In this document: positions 14,804 to 22,498 of the stretch, piece after piece | Layout: each line of letters begins with the position of its first letter | Position numbering within the stretch: position 1 is the stretch's first letter | DNA from: UMGS1649 sp045651205 | GTDB lineage: Bacteria > Bacillota > Clostridia > TANB77 > CAG-465 | DNA length: 24,724 nt | Assembly: GCA_045651205.1 (NCBI GenBank) | Contig: JAZRSA010000021.1 | Coordinates: 1 to 24,724 of the forward strand | Direction: 5' to 3' | Translations under genes and position numbers: made by a program | Notes under the pieces: generated by a model | Told to the model about the DNA's origin: nothing | The model's input: the letters and a program-made list of their open reading frames with translations, nothing else | Databases searched by the model: none

Positions 14804-15622
14804 TTAGATAGTAGATTTTAATACTACGATTTCTTCTGGACGAGTTACTAAACCACCGAATACATATAGACCTTTTAAAGCGTCTTCAAATGCGTCTTGT
14901 GGTCTGTAAGCTTCAACTTTGTTGATTTGTTCGCAGAAAGCGATAGCGTGTTCTGTTCTTAATTGGTTATATACAGAACCGTCAGCAGTTGCTAATAAGT
15001 TTTCGATAGTAACATTAGCATTACCATATTTACCTACGATCCCTTTCTTAGCCATTTCAACGTTGTTTGTTAATACTTCTGTTAAAGCTGGTCTGAATAC
15101 TTTAAACATACTTGGAGCTACTTCTAACCAGTAACTTTCAGATACTTTACAGTTGTTTCCGTATAATACTGCGAAACAGTCTTCTACTTTGTCTACTACG
15201 TTTGTTTTTGTTAAAGCTCCACCGTCTACAGAAGCGATTTTACCGTCTGCTACTCCTGCTTTAACTAATTCAGCAACATATTTATCTCCTTCTTCTGCTA
15301 ATGCTAGAGATCCTTCTTTTGCTGTTGCTTCCATAGCTCCTGCTACACTTTGTGCTTCGTGAATATCATCAATAGCGATATTGAAATAACGGAATTGGTC
15401 TAATTTTAAAGTCATTTCAGTTGCACTAATATATTCCTTAGTAATAGGTGTCCCAGGTACATAGTTTTTAACAGTTGGTCTAACTGCGTTTAAGATTTTT
15501 ACTTCCTTTGCGTTTTTTGTGTCTCCACTATATTTGAAATCACAGTGATTTCTCATACTTGTAATTGTTTCTAAAGCTCTTTCATAAGCTTTATGCCAAA
15601 TTGTTTGCATTGCTGCGTTCAT
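14804..15622 (-). CDS. Major capsid protein (272 aa)
   Basis: It starts MNAAMQTIWHKAYERALETI. An early helical region is followed by KILNAVRPTVKNYVPGTPIT and a strand/helix segment LDQFRYFNIAIDDIHEAQSV near 75-94. The 'D-x-F-x-x-F-x-(I/V)-x-DID-x-x-Q' pattern followed by an alanine-rich helix (AGAMEATAKEGSLALAEEGD) is characteristic of HK97-fold coat proteins of Gram-positive phages. The middle holds the peripheral-domain-type segment SYWLEVAPSMFKVFRPALTE near 165-184. It ends with FGGLVTRPEEIVVLKSTI, a core beta-strand finish typical of the fold. Codon usage is the most regular in the window, in keeping with high expression. AAAGGA about 10 nt upstream supports the start. It follows the scaffold gene and is closed by a terminator. 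Confidence 0.85.
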   Translation of the reverse strand: MNAAMQTIWHKAYERALETITSMRNHCDFKYSGDTKNAKEVKILNAVRPTVKNYVPGTPITKEYISATEMTLKLDQFRYFNIAIDDIHEAQSVAGAMEATAKEGSLALAEEGDKYVAELVKAGVADGKIASVDGGALTKTNVVDKVEDCFAVLYGNNCKVSESYWLEVAPSMFKVFRPALTEVLTNNVEMAKKGIVGKYGNANVTIENLLATADGSVYNQLRTEHAIAFCEQINKVEAYRPQDAFEDALKGLYVFGGLVTRPEEIVVLKSTI

Positions 15623-15645
15623 TATTAATCATTCCTTTCGTTTTT

Positions 15646-16464
15646 CTAATTTTTGTTTGTCATAGATTTACGAACGGCTTCCCAAACTTTAGGATCATTT
15701 AAGTCATCTAAAGTTAATCTAGAAATTTCATCGTCCGTATAATAGTCTTTATGTTTGTTTGGTGCTAAGTTTTTCATACTTCCCATTTGTTCGATAGGAG
15801 TTTTTGGTTGTGTCTTAGCCCACATTTCATAGACTCTAGAAATAGGAACGTCTTCTCTAAATTGACTAGCATAATCTTGGAAATCTTGAGAAGCTAATAC
15901 GTCTTCTTTCACTCCAATACGTGCTAGTTCACTAATACGTTCTTGTTTTTGTCTATGTTCGGCTAGTTTCTTAAATGTAATCTTTTCTCTAGGTGTCATA
16001 TTATTTAAACCTTTATCGGCTAATCTATTAACTTCTTCAACTACTTCGTCAAAACCTAAAGAAATTATTTCATCTGCTTCGCTATTGCCTAATACTTCAA
16101 GTTCTCGGTCAGAATAAACAGGCCTATCTGGAATTTGTACGTTCTTTGACTTATAGAAGTCTGTTAGACGTTCTCTAGCTTCATTTAAATTAGAAGTCCC
16201 TAGTCCAGCGTTTAATACTGCTTCAATGCTTCTTAAATCTTCTTCTGTTTTTCTAAACTCTCTACGAAGTTTTGCTTCTCTACGTTTTACAGCACTATCA
16301 ATTTTTTCTGTTAGTTGTGCTTTCGTAAAGGTTTCTTCTGGTGCTTCTACTTCTTCTACTGTATCTGTAACTACAGTATCTTTTGCACCATTAACAAGTT
16401 CTTCTGTTGCTTGTTCTTCAACATTTTCAGTATTTTCTAATACAAGTTCTTCGTTATATTCCAT
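15646..16464 (-). CDS. Scaffolding protein (272 aa)
   Basis: A highly charged, mostly helical protein directly upstream of the capsid gene, as scaffolds usually are. Residues about 1-45 are acidic and low-complexity (EYNEELVLENTENVEEQATE ...). Then FTKAQLTEKIDSAVKRREAK leads into a coiled coil (LRREFRKTEEDLRSIEAVLN). The middle is again helical (REKITFKKLAEHRQKQERIS), and the C-terminus is short and helical (DYYTDDEISRLTLDDLNDPK ... VRKSMTNKN) and may be the coat-binding end. No protease motif is visible, so this is not a fused capsid protease. AAAGGA 8 nt upstream supports the ATG. It lies between the terminator at 16543 and the capsid gene, so scaffold and capsid form a two-gene unit. Confidence 0.8.
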   Translation of the reverse strand: MEYNEELVLENTENVEEQATEELVNGAKDTVVTDTVEEVEAPEETFTKAQLTEKIDSAVKRREAKLRREFRKTEEDLRSIEAVLNAGLGTSNLNEARERLTDFYKSKNVQIPDRPVYSDRELEVLGNSEADEIISLGFDEVVEEVNRLADKGLNNMTPREKITFKKLAEHRQKQERISELARIGVKEDVLASQDFQDYASQFREDVPISRVYEMWAKTQPKTPIEQMGSMKNLAPNKHKDYYTDDEISRLTLDDLNDPKVWEAVRKSMTNKN

Positions 16465-16542
16465 AACTAAATTCCTTTCCTATTTATAAGAGTTTGTTTC
16501 TCTAATCTATAGCTTTTAATGTCTTCAATGCTTGGACCATAT

Positions 16543-16565
16543 AAAAAAGCACTATATAAGTGCTT
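16543..16565 (-). terminator. Intrinsic terminator before the scaffold-capsid pair
   Basis: Leftward strand: AAGCACT-TATAT-AGTGCTT, a perfect 7-bp stem with a 5-nt loop, running into six T residues. The stem begins inside the stop codon of the 261 aa gene (TAAGCACT). It therefore closes the packaging/portal genes and separates them from scaffold and capsid. The 78 nt between it and the scaffold start hold no clear sigma70 promoter, only a TATAAA-like hexamer and a weak AGAG/CTCT hairpin. Confidence 0.8.
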
Positions 16566-17349
16566 AATTAACTTCTTTATAACTTCCGTTTACGCTTATA
16601 TATGGTGTAGCTTCTTTCCAACTTCCACCTACGTATATATACGGAATACTTTCTTTCCAATTATCATTTACTCTTAATCTAACAACATTGTTTTTCTTAG
16701 TCTTGAAGCTAGTCCATTTTGAATTAACTCCACCACCACTTGTTATTACAAATGTTCTTAAATAATAAGTTGTTTCTGGTTTTAAGTTAGTGAATACCTT
16801 ATCTAAAGAATTACCTTCGATATAGTCCCATTTATTTATGTTTGGATCTTCGGTAAAGTCCCAACCCCCACCGGTTACGGTTAAACCTTTTTTATCAAAT
16901 GTGCTTACATAAGCTCTAGCACTATCTTTTTTAATATCTGTTATGCTTACTAATGGTATATCTATTGCTTCTACTTCAATAGTGGTACTTCCGTTTCCAC
17001 CATTACTTGCAGTCCAAGAGAAAGATATACTTTCATCTTTAGAAGTTCCGTCTTCATTGTGTCCTATAGTCACTTCGTAATCATTGATTACAGTTGTTTC
17101 TCCTGCGTCCATACGAGTTGTTGTACTATAACTCTTTGCAGTCTTACTATTTACTTTTAATGAAGCACTTCCAAAAGATATATAACCAGCACTTCTATAG
17201 TATGTTACTTTTATTAATGCTGTTGTTTCGCCCTTTTCTGCGTTAGGTTCTTTAGTTTTACCATAGATATATAAAATGTTATCTTGTGTAGAGTCTTGTA
17301 ATACTATTTGACCTATCTTTTTATATTCTTGTGTTAATAGTGTACTCAT
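16564..17349 (-). CDS. Head-module surface protein with Ig/Fn3-like domains and C-terminal repeats (261 aa)
   Basis: Residues about 1-130 form a beta sandwich (LYIYGKTKEPNAEKGETTAL, IKVTYYRSAGYISFGSASLK, TIGHNEDGTSKDESISFSWT) of the type seen in decorative or appendage proteins. Residues about 132-220 look like a fibronectin type III or Ig-like domain: SITDIKKDSARAYVSTFDKK, then LKPETTYYLRTFVITSGGG and KWTSFKTKK. The last 40 residues carry a three-fold short repeat: NDNWKESIPYIYVGG, GGSWKEATPYISVNG and NGSYKEVN, a (W/Y)KE-x-x-PYI-x-V-x-G pattern found at tips of phage surface proteins. It lies between portal and scaffold, so head decoration or head fibre is more likely than tail fibre. AGAGGTG 6 nt upstream supports the start; the stop lies in the terminator stem. 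Confidence 0.6.
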   Translation of the reverse strand: MSTLLTQEYKKIGQIVLQDSTQDNILYIYGKTKEPNAEKGETTALIKVTYYRSAGYISFGSASLKVNSKTAKSYSTTTRMDAGETTVINDYEVTIGHNEDGTSKDESISFSWTASNGGNGSTTIEVEAIDIPLVSITDIKKDSARAYVSTFDKKGLTVTGGGWDFTEDPNINKWDYIEGNSLDKVFTNLKPETTYYLRTFVITSGGGVNSKWTSFKTKKNNVVRLRVNDNWKESIPYIYVGGSWKEATPYISVNGSYKEVN

Positions 17350-17360
17350 TGACTACACCT

Positions 17361-17591
17361 CTATTCTTCATATAAAAGGAATATATCTCCGTCATTACTT
17401 TCTGTCGGTAATTCTGTTCCACTTAGTATTTTTGCTTGTTTCTTATCTAATAGAGTATCGGTTTCACTCTTTGAGTATCTTTCATTAATTGCGTCATTTA
17501 CTTCTTGAAATAACACGTCTTCTTTTTCTTTTGTATATGTTTCGTATAAACATTTACTATCTTTACAAAATGAATATGCTGTTTCTCTCAT
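17361..17591 (-). CDS. Small fibre-like protein downstream of the portal gene (76 aa)
   Basis: The protein starts MRETAYSFCKDSKCLYETYT. It has a helical, trimer-prone segment NDAINERYSKSETDTLLDKK near 32-51; 'YSKSETD-x-LL-x-x-K' is a fibre-shaft motif. It ends GTELPTESNDGDIFLLYEE, a tail common at the end of phage fibre or appendage proteins ('LPTxxNDGDIF'). It may be a short head fibre working with the 261 aa protein, whose start lies 11 nt downstream. Two cysteines (C9, C14) occur near the N-terminus. AAAGGAG 7 nt upstream supports the start. No function can be assigned from a motif. Confidence 0.6.
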   Translation of the reverse strand: MRETAYSFCKDSKCLYETYTKEKEDVLFQEVNDAINERYSKSETDTLLDKKQAKILSGTELPTESNDGDIFLLYEE

Positions 17592-17603
17592 CTAATCACT
17601 CCT

Positions 17604-19361
17604 TTACTCTATATTTGCTCTTTCTTCTGCCATACCCTCACGCATACCAGCAGTTGCTTGTCTTTCAGCTTGTGTTTGTTGCATTGCTTGTTTGATAGTT
17701 TCTGCTTGTGAGTCTGGGTCACTATCTAAGAAAGTACTTGCTCTTTGTTTTAACATATTAGCTTGTGCTTGAATTTGTGCTATCTTCATTTGTTCTTCTT
17801 TCATCTTTTCAATAGCTTGTTCTAACTTTCTCTTTGGCATTGTAGAGTCATCATCTAATACGTCATAATAAACTTCTAATTCACTTAACCTTTGAATATT
17901 GAAGTAACCAGCTTTTAATAGGTTTTCTAAGCTTACTTCTTGTGCGTACTTATCAAATGCACCCTTAGGAGTTATATCTACCTTAACTGTTGCTTGAAGC
18001 TCTTGTAATACACTTTGTGGAATATTTACAAGTTGTGTATATTCTTCTCCGCTTACTTGGTCTGTTACGTCTTCTTCTAATACTATTCCGTCTTCTGAAT
18101 ACGTAATGATATGGTCTAGCCATATTCTAGCTAAGTCTTCTATAAAGTTCTTTAACGCACTTACTTGTTCTATTAATGGTTGTTGTGAAGCTTGTTGTAC
18201 GGCTAATATTGCACGTCCAGAAGCACTTTCTGGATCTATATCTCCTGTAGCTACGTCTCCTGCTCCTGCTAGGTCTCTAGATAGACTTACAAGTTCGTTT
18301 TGTAACTTCTCTACGTCTGAACTCATTTGAGCTGGGTTTACTATTCCTACAACTCTATTAACGTCATCAACGGTCAAACCATTTTTAGTTTTAATAGTTA
18401 CTCCTACTTTGTCTATATCTTTTGGGTTTTCTACCTTATCAACATTAACTACTTTTGTAGGGTATGCAGTTTGTTTAGCAACTATTAGACGTCTCATAAT
18501 AGTTTTATTAACTTCTAATTGGTTAGGTATTAAGTGTCTTACTTCTCCCTCTCCACGTGCAGAACCTTTCTTTTCTTCCCAACGCATTGTTGCAACTGGG
18601 TAATACTCTAGTCCTGTATTTGTTTCTTCTTTGATTACTACACACTTAGTAGCTATAGAGAAATGTACTTCTCCGTCTTTCTTATACATTTTAGTTAAGA
18701 TAGTACACATATCATCTATTTCGTACTTTGCGTGTTCTCCTGCTTGTTCTGACGTGTCATTATCTCCTCGTATGTTCTTTACTTCTTCTTCACTAGCTCC
18801 GTTTTTTTCGGCTAGGTTTTGAACTAATATAACTGGCATACGTCTTTTAATGATTATGTATGGTTGTGTTTGTATATCTGGGTCATTTTCATTTCCAAAA
18901 TATATATCGTTCTTGTCTATAATCTCGTTAATAGGTGTTTGTTCTTCTTCATCATAAGTAACATACATAATACCTATATCGTTTATGGCTGCGTCTTTAC
19001 ATATTTGTCTTACTTTTAAATCTAGTCCGTCCTTTTCCCATACCTTAGAAGCTTTTTTATTTAATAGTTCACAAGTTTTTTCTGCTGTTTGTCTAAATTC
19101 TCTATTCTCAAAGTTTTCACTAGAGAAATTAATAGCCCATTGATTACTATTTATAATACCTATCTTGTATTTAACTATTGGCTTGATAAAGTTTAATTGT
19201 ACTGGTTCTATTCCTTTAAGCTTTAGTCCTTCCCATTGGTTGCCGTTATACATACGATAGTTCTTGTCTGTATCTGTATACATATTTATTAATCTGCAAT
19301 AATTACGACCTTTTTCGTATAAGTTCCATATATCTGTTGTTTCTAGTTCGTCTCGGTTCAC
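17604..19361 (-). CDS. Portal protein (585 aa)
   Basis: Forms the dodecameric DNA entry ring at one capsid vertex and docks terminase and adaptor. It opens with a helical clip/stem region (RNYCRLINMYTDTDKNYRMY, then NGNQWEGLKLKGIEPVQLNF), followed by the typical portal wing strand IVKYKIGIINSNQWAINFSS. A charged beta region (about 150-260) has QPYIIIKRRMPVILVQNL, CTILTKMYKKDGEVHFSIAT and YYPVATMRWEEKKGSARGEG. The tunnel-loop/stem segment contains DPESASGRAILAVQQASQQP near 378-397, a portal hallmark. The C-terminal 70 residues are a Q/A-rich helical barrel-like tail. Translation starts at a GTG (19359-19361) with AAGGGGG 7 nt upstream; no ATG fits better. Length fits podovirus-type portals. 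It follows terminase in the packaging cluster. Confidence 0.85.
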   Translation of the reverse strand: MNRDELETTDIWNLYEKGRNYCRLINMYTDTDKNYRMYNGNQWEGLKLKGIEPVQLNFIKPIVKYKIGIINSNQWAINFSSENFENREFRQTAEKTCELLNKKASKVWEKDGLDLKVRQICKDAAINDIGIMYVTYDEEEQTPINEIIDKNDIYFGNENDPDIQTQPYIIIKRRMPVILVQNLAEKNGASEEEVKNIRGDNDTSEQAGEHAKYEIDDMCTILTKMYKKDGEVHFSIATKCVVIKEETNTGLEYYPVATMRWEEKKGSARGEGEVRHLIPNQLEVNKTIMRRLIVAKQTAYPTKVVNVDKVENPKDIDKVGVTIKTKNGLTVDDVNRVVGIVNPAQMSSDVEKLQNELVSLSRDLAGAGDVATGDIDPESASGRAILAVQQASQQPLIEQVSALKNFIEDLARIWLDHIITYSEDGIVLEEDVTDQVSGEEYTQLVNIPQSVLQELQATVKVDITPKGAFDKYAQEVSLENLLKAGYFNIQRLSELEVYYDVLDDDSTMPKRKLEQAIEKMKEEQMKIAQIQAQANMLKQRASTFLDSDPDSQAETIKQAMQQTQAERQATAGMREGMAEERANIE

Positions 19362-19376
19362 TTATATTCCCCCTTT

Positions 19377-19634
19377 CTAGATAAAGTCTTTTTGTCCTAT
19401 GTTCGTTCCGTCATATACTTCTATGTTTTCTAACATTGTATTGAAGTTGTCTTCTTCTTTCTTTTGTTGACGGCTTTCCTCATACGTTCTTACGGCTTCT
19501 ACGGGGTTTAAATTAGGTAAAGTAATATCTTCTCCCTTACTTGTCTTTTGTCCCGTTCTAGCACCAATTAAAAAGCATAAGACGTTGATTAGTCCTATGC
19601 CTACGATTAATATTAATATTTCTAAAGTAGACAT
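19377..19634 (-). CDS. Small membrane-anchored protein between terminase and portal (85 aa)
   Basis: Residues about 4-24 form one hydrophobic helix (LEILILIVGIGLINVLCFLI) followed by GARTGQKTSKG, so the C-terminal part should be cytoplasmic if the positive residues stay inside. That part has a conserved-looking segment NLNPVEAVRTYEESRQQKKE and ends ENIEVYDGTNIGQKDFI. Proteins with an N-terminal helix and a 'NPxxAxRxYxxSRxxxxExD...NIxxYDGTxxGQK' tail lie next to terminase or portal in many Firmicutes phages; their role is not known to me. The start overlaps the stop of the 34 aa gene (TAATG), and AAGAAGG lies inside that small gene, so translation is probably coupled. It may tether packaging to the membrane; that is speculation. 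Confidence 0.65.
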   Translation of the reverse strand: MSTLEILILIVGIGLINVLCFLIGARTGQKTSKGEDITLPNLNPVEAVRTYEESRQQKKEEDNFNTMLENIEVYDGTNIGQKDFI

Positions 19635-19738
19635 TATTCATCTACCTTCTTTTTACGTTTTGGTTTATCTACAACTACTTTTACTTCCTCTTTAGGTTCT
19701 GTAATTGTTCTACGTTCTCTTAATACTTTCTTCTTCAT
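19634..19738 (-). CDS. Small basic peptide gene (34 aa) between terminase and portal
   Basis: The reading frame encodes MKKKVLRERRTITEPKEEVK and ends with VDKPKRKKKVDE. It is strongly supported despite its size: AGGAG lies 8 nt before the ATG, its TAA overlaps the next ATG by one base (TAATG), and it fills nearly all of the gap between the large terminase stop and the 85 aa gene. About two fifths of the residues are K or R, mostly at both ends, with an acidic middle and no membrane helix. A highly basic peptide beside the packaging genes could bind nucleic acid or a packaging protein; there is no motif to prove it. Confidence 0.65.
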   Translation of the reverse strand: MKKKVLRERRTITEPKEEVKVVVDKPKRKKKVDE

Positions 19739-19751
19739 TGTCTCATCTCCT

Positions 19752-21248
19752 TTATATTATACTTACTTCACTTCCCCAGTCGTCATAGTCTGGTTCTTCT
19801 AAAGTAAAATTAAACACTTGTTCTATTGTGATAGGTTCTTTATCAAATGTAACTTGTCCCTGTATCTCGTATGCTATAGCTAGTCCCATTACTAAGTCGT
19901 CGTGTGCTCCTACTTGTGCTTCTGGTCTACCTTTTTCATTTCTTACAAAAGTCAACATTTCTTCTAGTGTTTCTTTATCATTTATATAATTGGTATGTTC
20001 CCTTACTATCTCGATTAGATTACTTATTACACGTGGTCTACTGTTACGATCTGTTCTAAAACCAAATCTCTTTTGTAGTTTACCTGTATAAGTGTCTTCT
20101 TCTTCTCGTCTGTATTGGTTTATGTAACCTAATCTTTCTAATTCTCTTATAGGAAAACTATCAAAGTTACTTTCTATACCAATTAATGCTGTCTTTAATT
20201 TACCCTGTCTATCTGTATGACTATAATACATACCTAAACAATACATTTGTTTTGCGTATTGGTCTGAGTCAAATTGTTGTCTCAGTGTTGCAACTTGTTT
20301 GCCGTTCTTAGCGTTTATTACGTGTGCCGTAAAATAGTCGCTTCCCTCTCCACTTGTGTCGCCACCTATACAATAGTTTGTTATCTCTGGACTATTAGGA
20401 ACTTCATATATCTTTATATAGCCGTTCTTATCATTTACCCACTTTATATTAGTTATATGTAGTCCGTCATAGTCATAAGTGAAATAACCTATCTTTAATG
20501 GCTTAGGTATCTCTTGTAGTCTTCTGTTTATCGCTCTTGCGTCAAATACTGTCTTTCCTAATACTCCCCATTGACCTAGACAATACACATTATAGTAATA
20601 CTCGTCTGTCTCTTTATAACTCTCTAATAGTCTTTTATAGTCCTCATCCAAGAAGTCATTATCTTTATACGTGCTATGATATATCTCTATATTGTCGTCT
20701 TGTCTATCAAAGAACCTTTTCTTTAACCAATGGTTAATATCTATAGGGTTAAATGATATTACTATTTGCTTCTTAGTTCCTTTACCTCTTAAACGTACGT
20801 CTAATTGGTTGAAATCACTTTCTAGTATCTCACTTGCTTCTTCTACCCAAACGTCCGTTAATTCGCCTTTACTGAACGTTACAGACTTTAGTTTTTCTAC
20901 GTCATCTAGTCCACTAAATATTATTTCGTGTCCGTTCAATAAACATTTAATACGCAGATCACTTTCATTTACTTTAAAATGATTAGATAACTTCCATTTG
21001 TTTATTACTTGTTTAAATAATGCAAACGTACTATCTCGGTTACTCTTGCCAGTTGCACGTATAACAAGTAAGTTAAATTTCTTCGCTTGTAATAGCTTAT
21101 ATAAATATCTTTCTACAATGAAAAAAGACTTCCCACTACCTGCACCACCATAAAAGACTAAGTATCTCTTATCGTTATCTAGGTATGGTATAAAGCCTTT
21201 GTTAAATACTCTCTTAGATATTCTTATGTTGATTTCATTATTCTTCAT
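19752..21248 (-). CDS. terL: Terminase large subunit (498 aa)
   Basis: ATP-driven DNA translocase and headful/end-cutting nuclease. Walker A is GGAGSGKS at residues 34-41. The Walker B region is LTDVWVEEA near 130-138, with catalytic E after the hydrophobic strand. The coupling motif is SFNP near 165-168. The RNase H-like nuclease domain starts with GGDTSG (D297), continues with IGIESNFD (E359) and ends with AHDDLVMG (D450/D451), so all three acidic positions are intact. The order and spacing match the PBSX/SPP1-like TerL class. It begins within the last codons of terS (11-bp overlap), with no strong Shine-Dalgarno sequence, so translation is probably coupled to terS. ATPase and nuclease domains are full length. 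Confidence 0.95.
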   Translation of the reverse strand: MKNNEINIRISKRVFNKGFIPYLDNDKRYLVFYGGAGSGKSFFIVERYLYKLLQAKKFNLLVIRATGKSNRDSTFALFKQVINKWKLSNHFKVNESDLRIKCLLNGHEIIFSGLDDVEKLKSVTFSKGELTDVWVEEASEILESDFNQLDVRLRGKGTKKQIVISFNPIDINHWLKKRFFDRQDDNIEIYHSTYKDNDFLDEDYKRLLESYKETDEYYYNVYCLGQWGVLGKTVFDARAINRRLQEIPKPLKIGYFTYDYDGLHITNIKWVNDKNGYIKIYEVPNSPEITNYCIGGDTSGEGSDYFTAHVINAKNGKQVATLRQQFDSDQYAKQMYCLGMYYSHTDRQGKLKTALIGIESNFDSFPIRELERLGYINQYRREEEDTYTGKLQKRFGFRTDRNSRPRVISNLIEIVREHTNYINDKETLEEMLTFVRNEKGRPEAQVGAHDDLVMGLAIAYEIQGQVTFDKEPITIEQVFNFTLEEPDYDDWGSEVSII

Positions 21249-21558
21249 CTAAATCAACTCTAATTGTACTTATTACTTCTTGTTCTACTTTATCTACAGG
21301 TTTTTCTCCTATTGTATCTCTAATAGTCGTAAATGCTTGTATATCTCCACTCATAAACTTATCTAATATTGCTTCTACTCCTATTTCTTGAATTGTTTTA
21401 TCTCCTTTTACAATTCCTAAGGCAATTAATAAGTCTTCTTTTAGCTTTTTACGCTCTTTTGCTTTCTTTTGACTAGCTATACCGCCTTTACGTGCTATTT
21501 CTCTCTGTTGTTCCTCTGTCATCTTGTTAAAAGGTATTAAATTCTCTTGTCCTTTCAT
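21238..21558 (-). CDS. terS: Terminase small subunit-like DNA-recognition protein (106 aa)
   Basis: It starts MKGQENLIPFNKMTEEQQRE and has the KGG-type motif EIARKGGIASQKKAKERKKL near 20-39: a basic 'ARKGGxASxxxxxxRKxL' stretch common in small terminase proteins of Firmicutes phages. A helical segment follows (IQEIGVEAILDKFMSGDIQA near 57-76), then GEKPVDKVEQE, a further common small-terminase ending, and an acidic tail. Small terminases bind the packaging site and recruit TerL. Position directly upstream of, and overlapping, terL supports the call. AGGAAG about 9 nt upstream supports the ATG. A canonical winged or helix-turn-helix motif is not obvious, so DNA binding is inferred. Confidence 0.8.
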   Translation of the reverse strand: MKGQENLIPFNKMTEEQQREIARKGGIASQKKAKERKKLKEDLLIALGIVKGDKTIQEIGVEAILDKFMSGDIQAFTTIRDTIGEKPVDKVEQEVISTIRVDLDEE

Positions 21559-21580
21559 CTTTTATCACTTCCTTAACAAT

Positions 21581-22354
21581 TTATATGATTATCTTAATAT
21601 TTCTCTTAGTTCCGTCTAATATGGCTTCTGTTGGTGTGTTATCTGTTGGAGTGAAACCTAATACTTCTCCATAACCCCCATAATCTAAGAAGCTATTAGT
21701 CATTAAGAAATGCATTTGCTTTTTATTTAATGTGTTGTTTCCATAGTCTGGTATAAATATATTAGATTTTGTTGATAAAGGTTTGTGTGTATGACTCATT
21801 ATATATAAGTCTGCTATTACTACTTGACTCATTTCTTCTAGTCTATTTGCTTTACCACCTGTTTTACGTCCCCCACCTGATCCGTGATAACCTGTTATCT
21901 GGTAACACATAGGTATTTTGCGTCCTTGTCCTTTTTCTCCAAATCTAAGGAATAAATACCACCAACCATTACTATATCTATCTAATATGCCTAACTGTTT
22001 AGCTACTAGATAAGTAATATCTATACTTGTATCGTTTTGTATACGTCTTTCGTGGTTACCTGTTGTTATTGCTAGGATCTTATCTTTTATAGGTTCTAAT
22101 AAGTCTATCATTTGTCTTAATTGTTCCATTGGTGTTAATTCATCACTATACACGTCTGATTTACTATTCTTTAAAGCCGTATTACAAAAGTCTCCGTTAA
22201 TTATAGTATAAGTATTAGGTTCGTTCTTAATTCTCTCTATACACTCTTTTAATAGCTTATAATTAGTTAGCTTATCTCCTAAGTGTACGTCACTTAATGG
22301 TATTATCTTTAATTGTTTTATATTCTTATCTAGATTAACCTTAATTACTTTCAT
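21581..22354 (-). CDS. Calcineurin-like metallophosphoesterase (257 aa), first gene of the late cluster
   Basis: It carries all metal-binding motifs of the calcineurin-like superfamily: SDVHLGD (D22, H24), INGDFCN (D55), TTGNHERR (N100, H101), GYHGSGGGRKTGG (H near 157) and SHTHKP (H pair near 190). Expected active site: two divalent metals hydrolysing a phosphodiester or phosphomonoester; the substrate could be nucleic acid or nucleotide. I start at the ATG at 22352-22354 because AAGGGG lies 7 nt before it and the fold's first strand begins right after. The frame is open to 22429 (with a further ATG at 22411, also with an AAGGG before it), so a 19-25 residue basic extension (for example LGRFGGFSRVVRGISM) is possible. 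It is 23 nt before terS and follows the structured leader. It might process packaged ends or host signals; unproven. Confidence 0.85.
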   Translation of the reverse strand: MKVIKVNLDKNIKQLKIIPLSDVHLGDKLTNYKLLKECIERIKNEPNTYTIINGDFCNTALKNSKSDVYSDELTPMEQLRQMIDLLEPIKDKILAITTGNHERRIQNDTSIDITYLVAKQLGILDRYSNGWWYLFLRFGEKGQGRKIPMCYQITGYHGSGGGRKTGGKANRLEEMSQVVIADLYIMSHTHKPLSTKSNIFIPDYGNNTLNKKQMHFLMTNSFLDYGGYGEVLGFTPTDNTPTEAILDGTKRNIKIII

Positions 22355-22427
22355 ACTTATACCCCTTACAACTCTCGAAAACCCTCCAAAACGTCCTAAA
22401 TGAGTTGTCATTTTCCCTTTTACACCC

Positions 22428-22453
22428 AAAATAAAGAGACTATTTCTAGTCTC
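22428..22453 (-). terminator. Intrinsic terminator at the head of the late cluster
   Basis: On the leftward strand GAGACTA-GAAA-TAGTCTC is a perfect 7-bp stem with a GAAA tetraloop, followed by TTTATTTT. It lies 74 nt before the metallophosphoesterase start, so any transcript from further right must pass it. The same hairpin has no T tract on the rightward strand. A terminator in front of the first late gene suggests attenuation or antitermination of late transcription, or the 3' end of a separate leftward RNA. Confidence 0.75.
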
Positions 22454-22498
22454 AATGCTTAAAATATGGAGATAGTACCCAATACCGCAAATATATTA

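Noticed and set aside
16502..16540. 12-codon frame on the leftward strand starting right after the terminator before the scaffold gene (MVQALKTLKAID)
   Set aside because: No ribosome binding site precedes it and the start lies directly in the terminator's T tract; length is within chance.
22418..22436. TTACACCCAAAATAAAG as a further operator copy
   Set aside because: Only the left arm matches; the right arm GTGTAA is missing.
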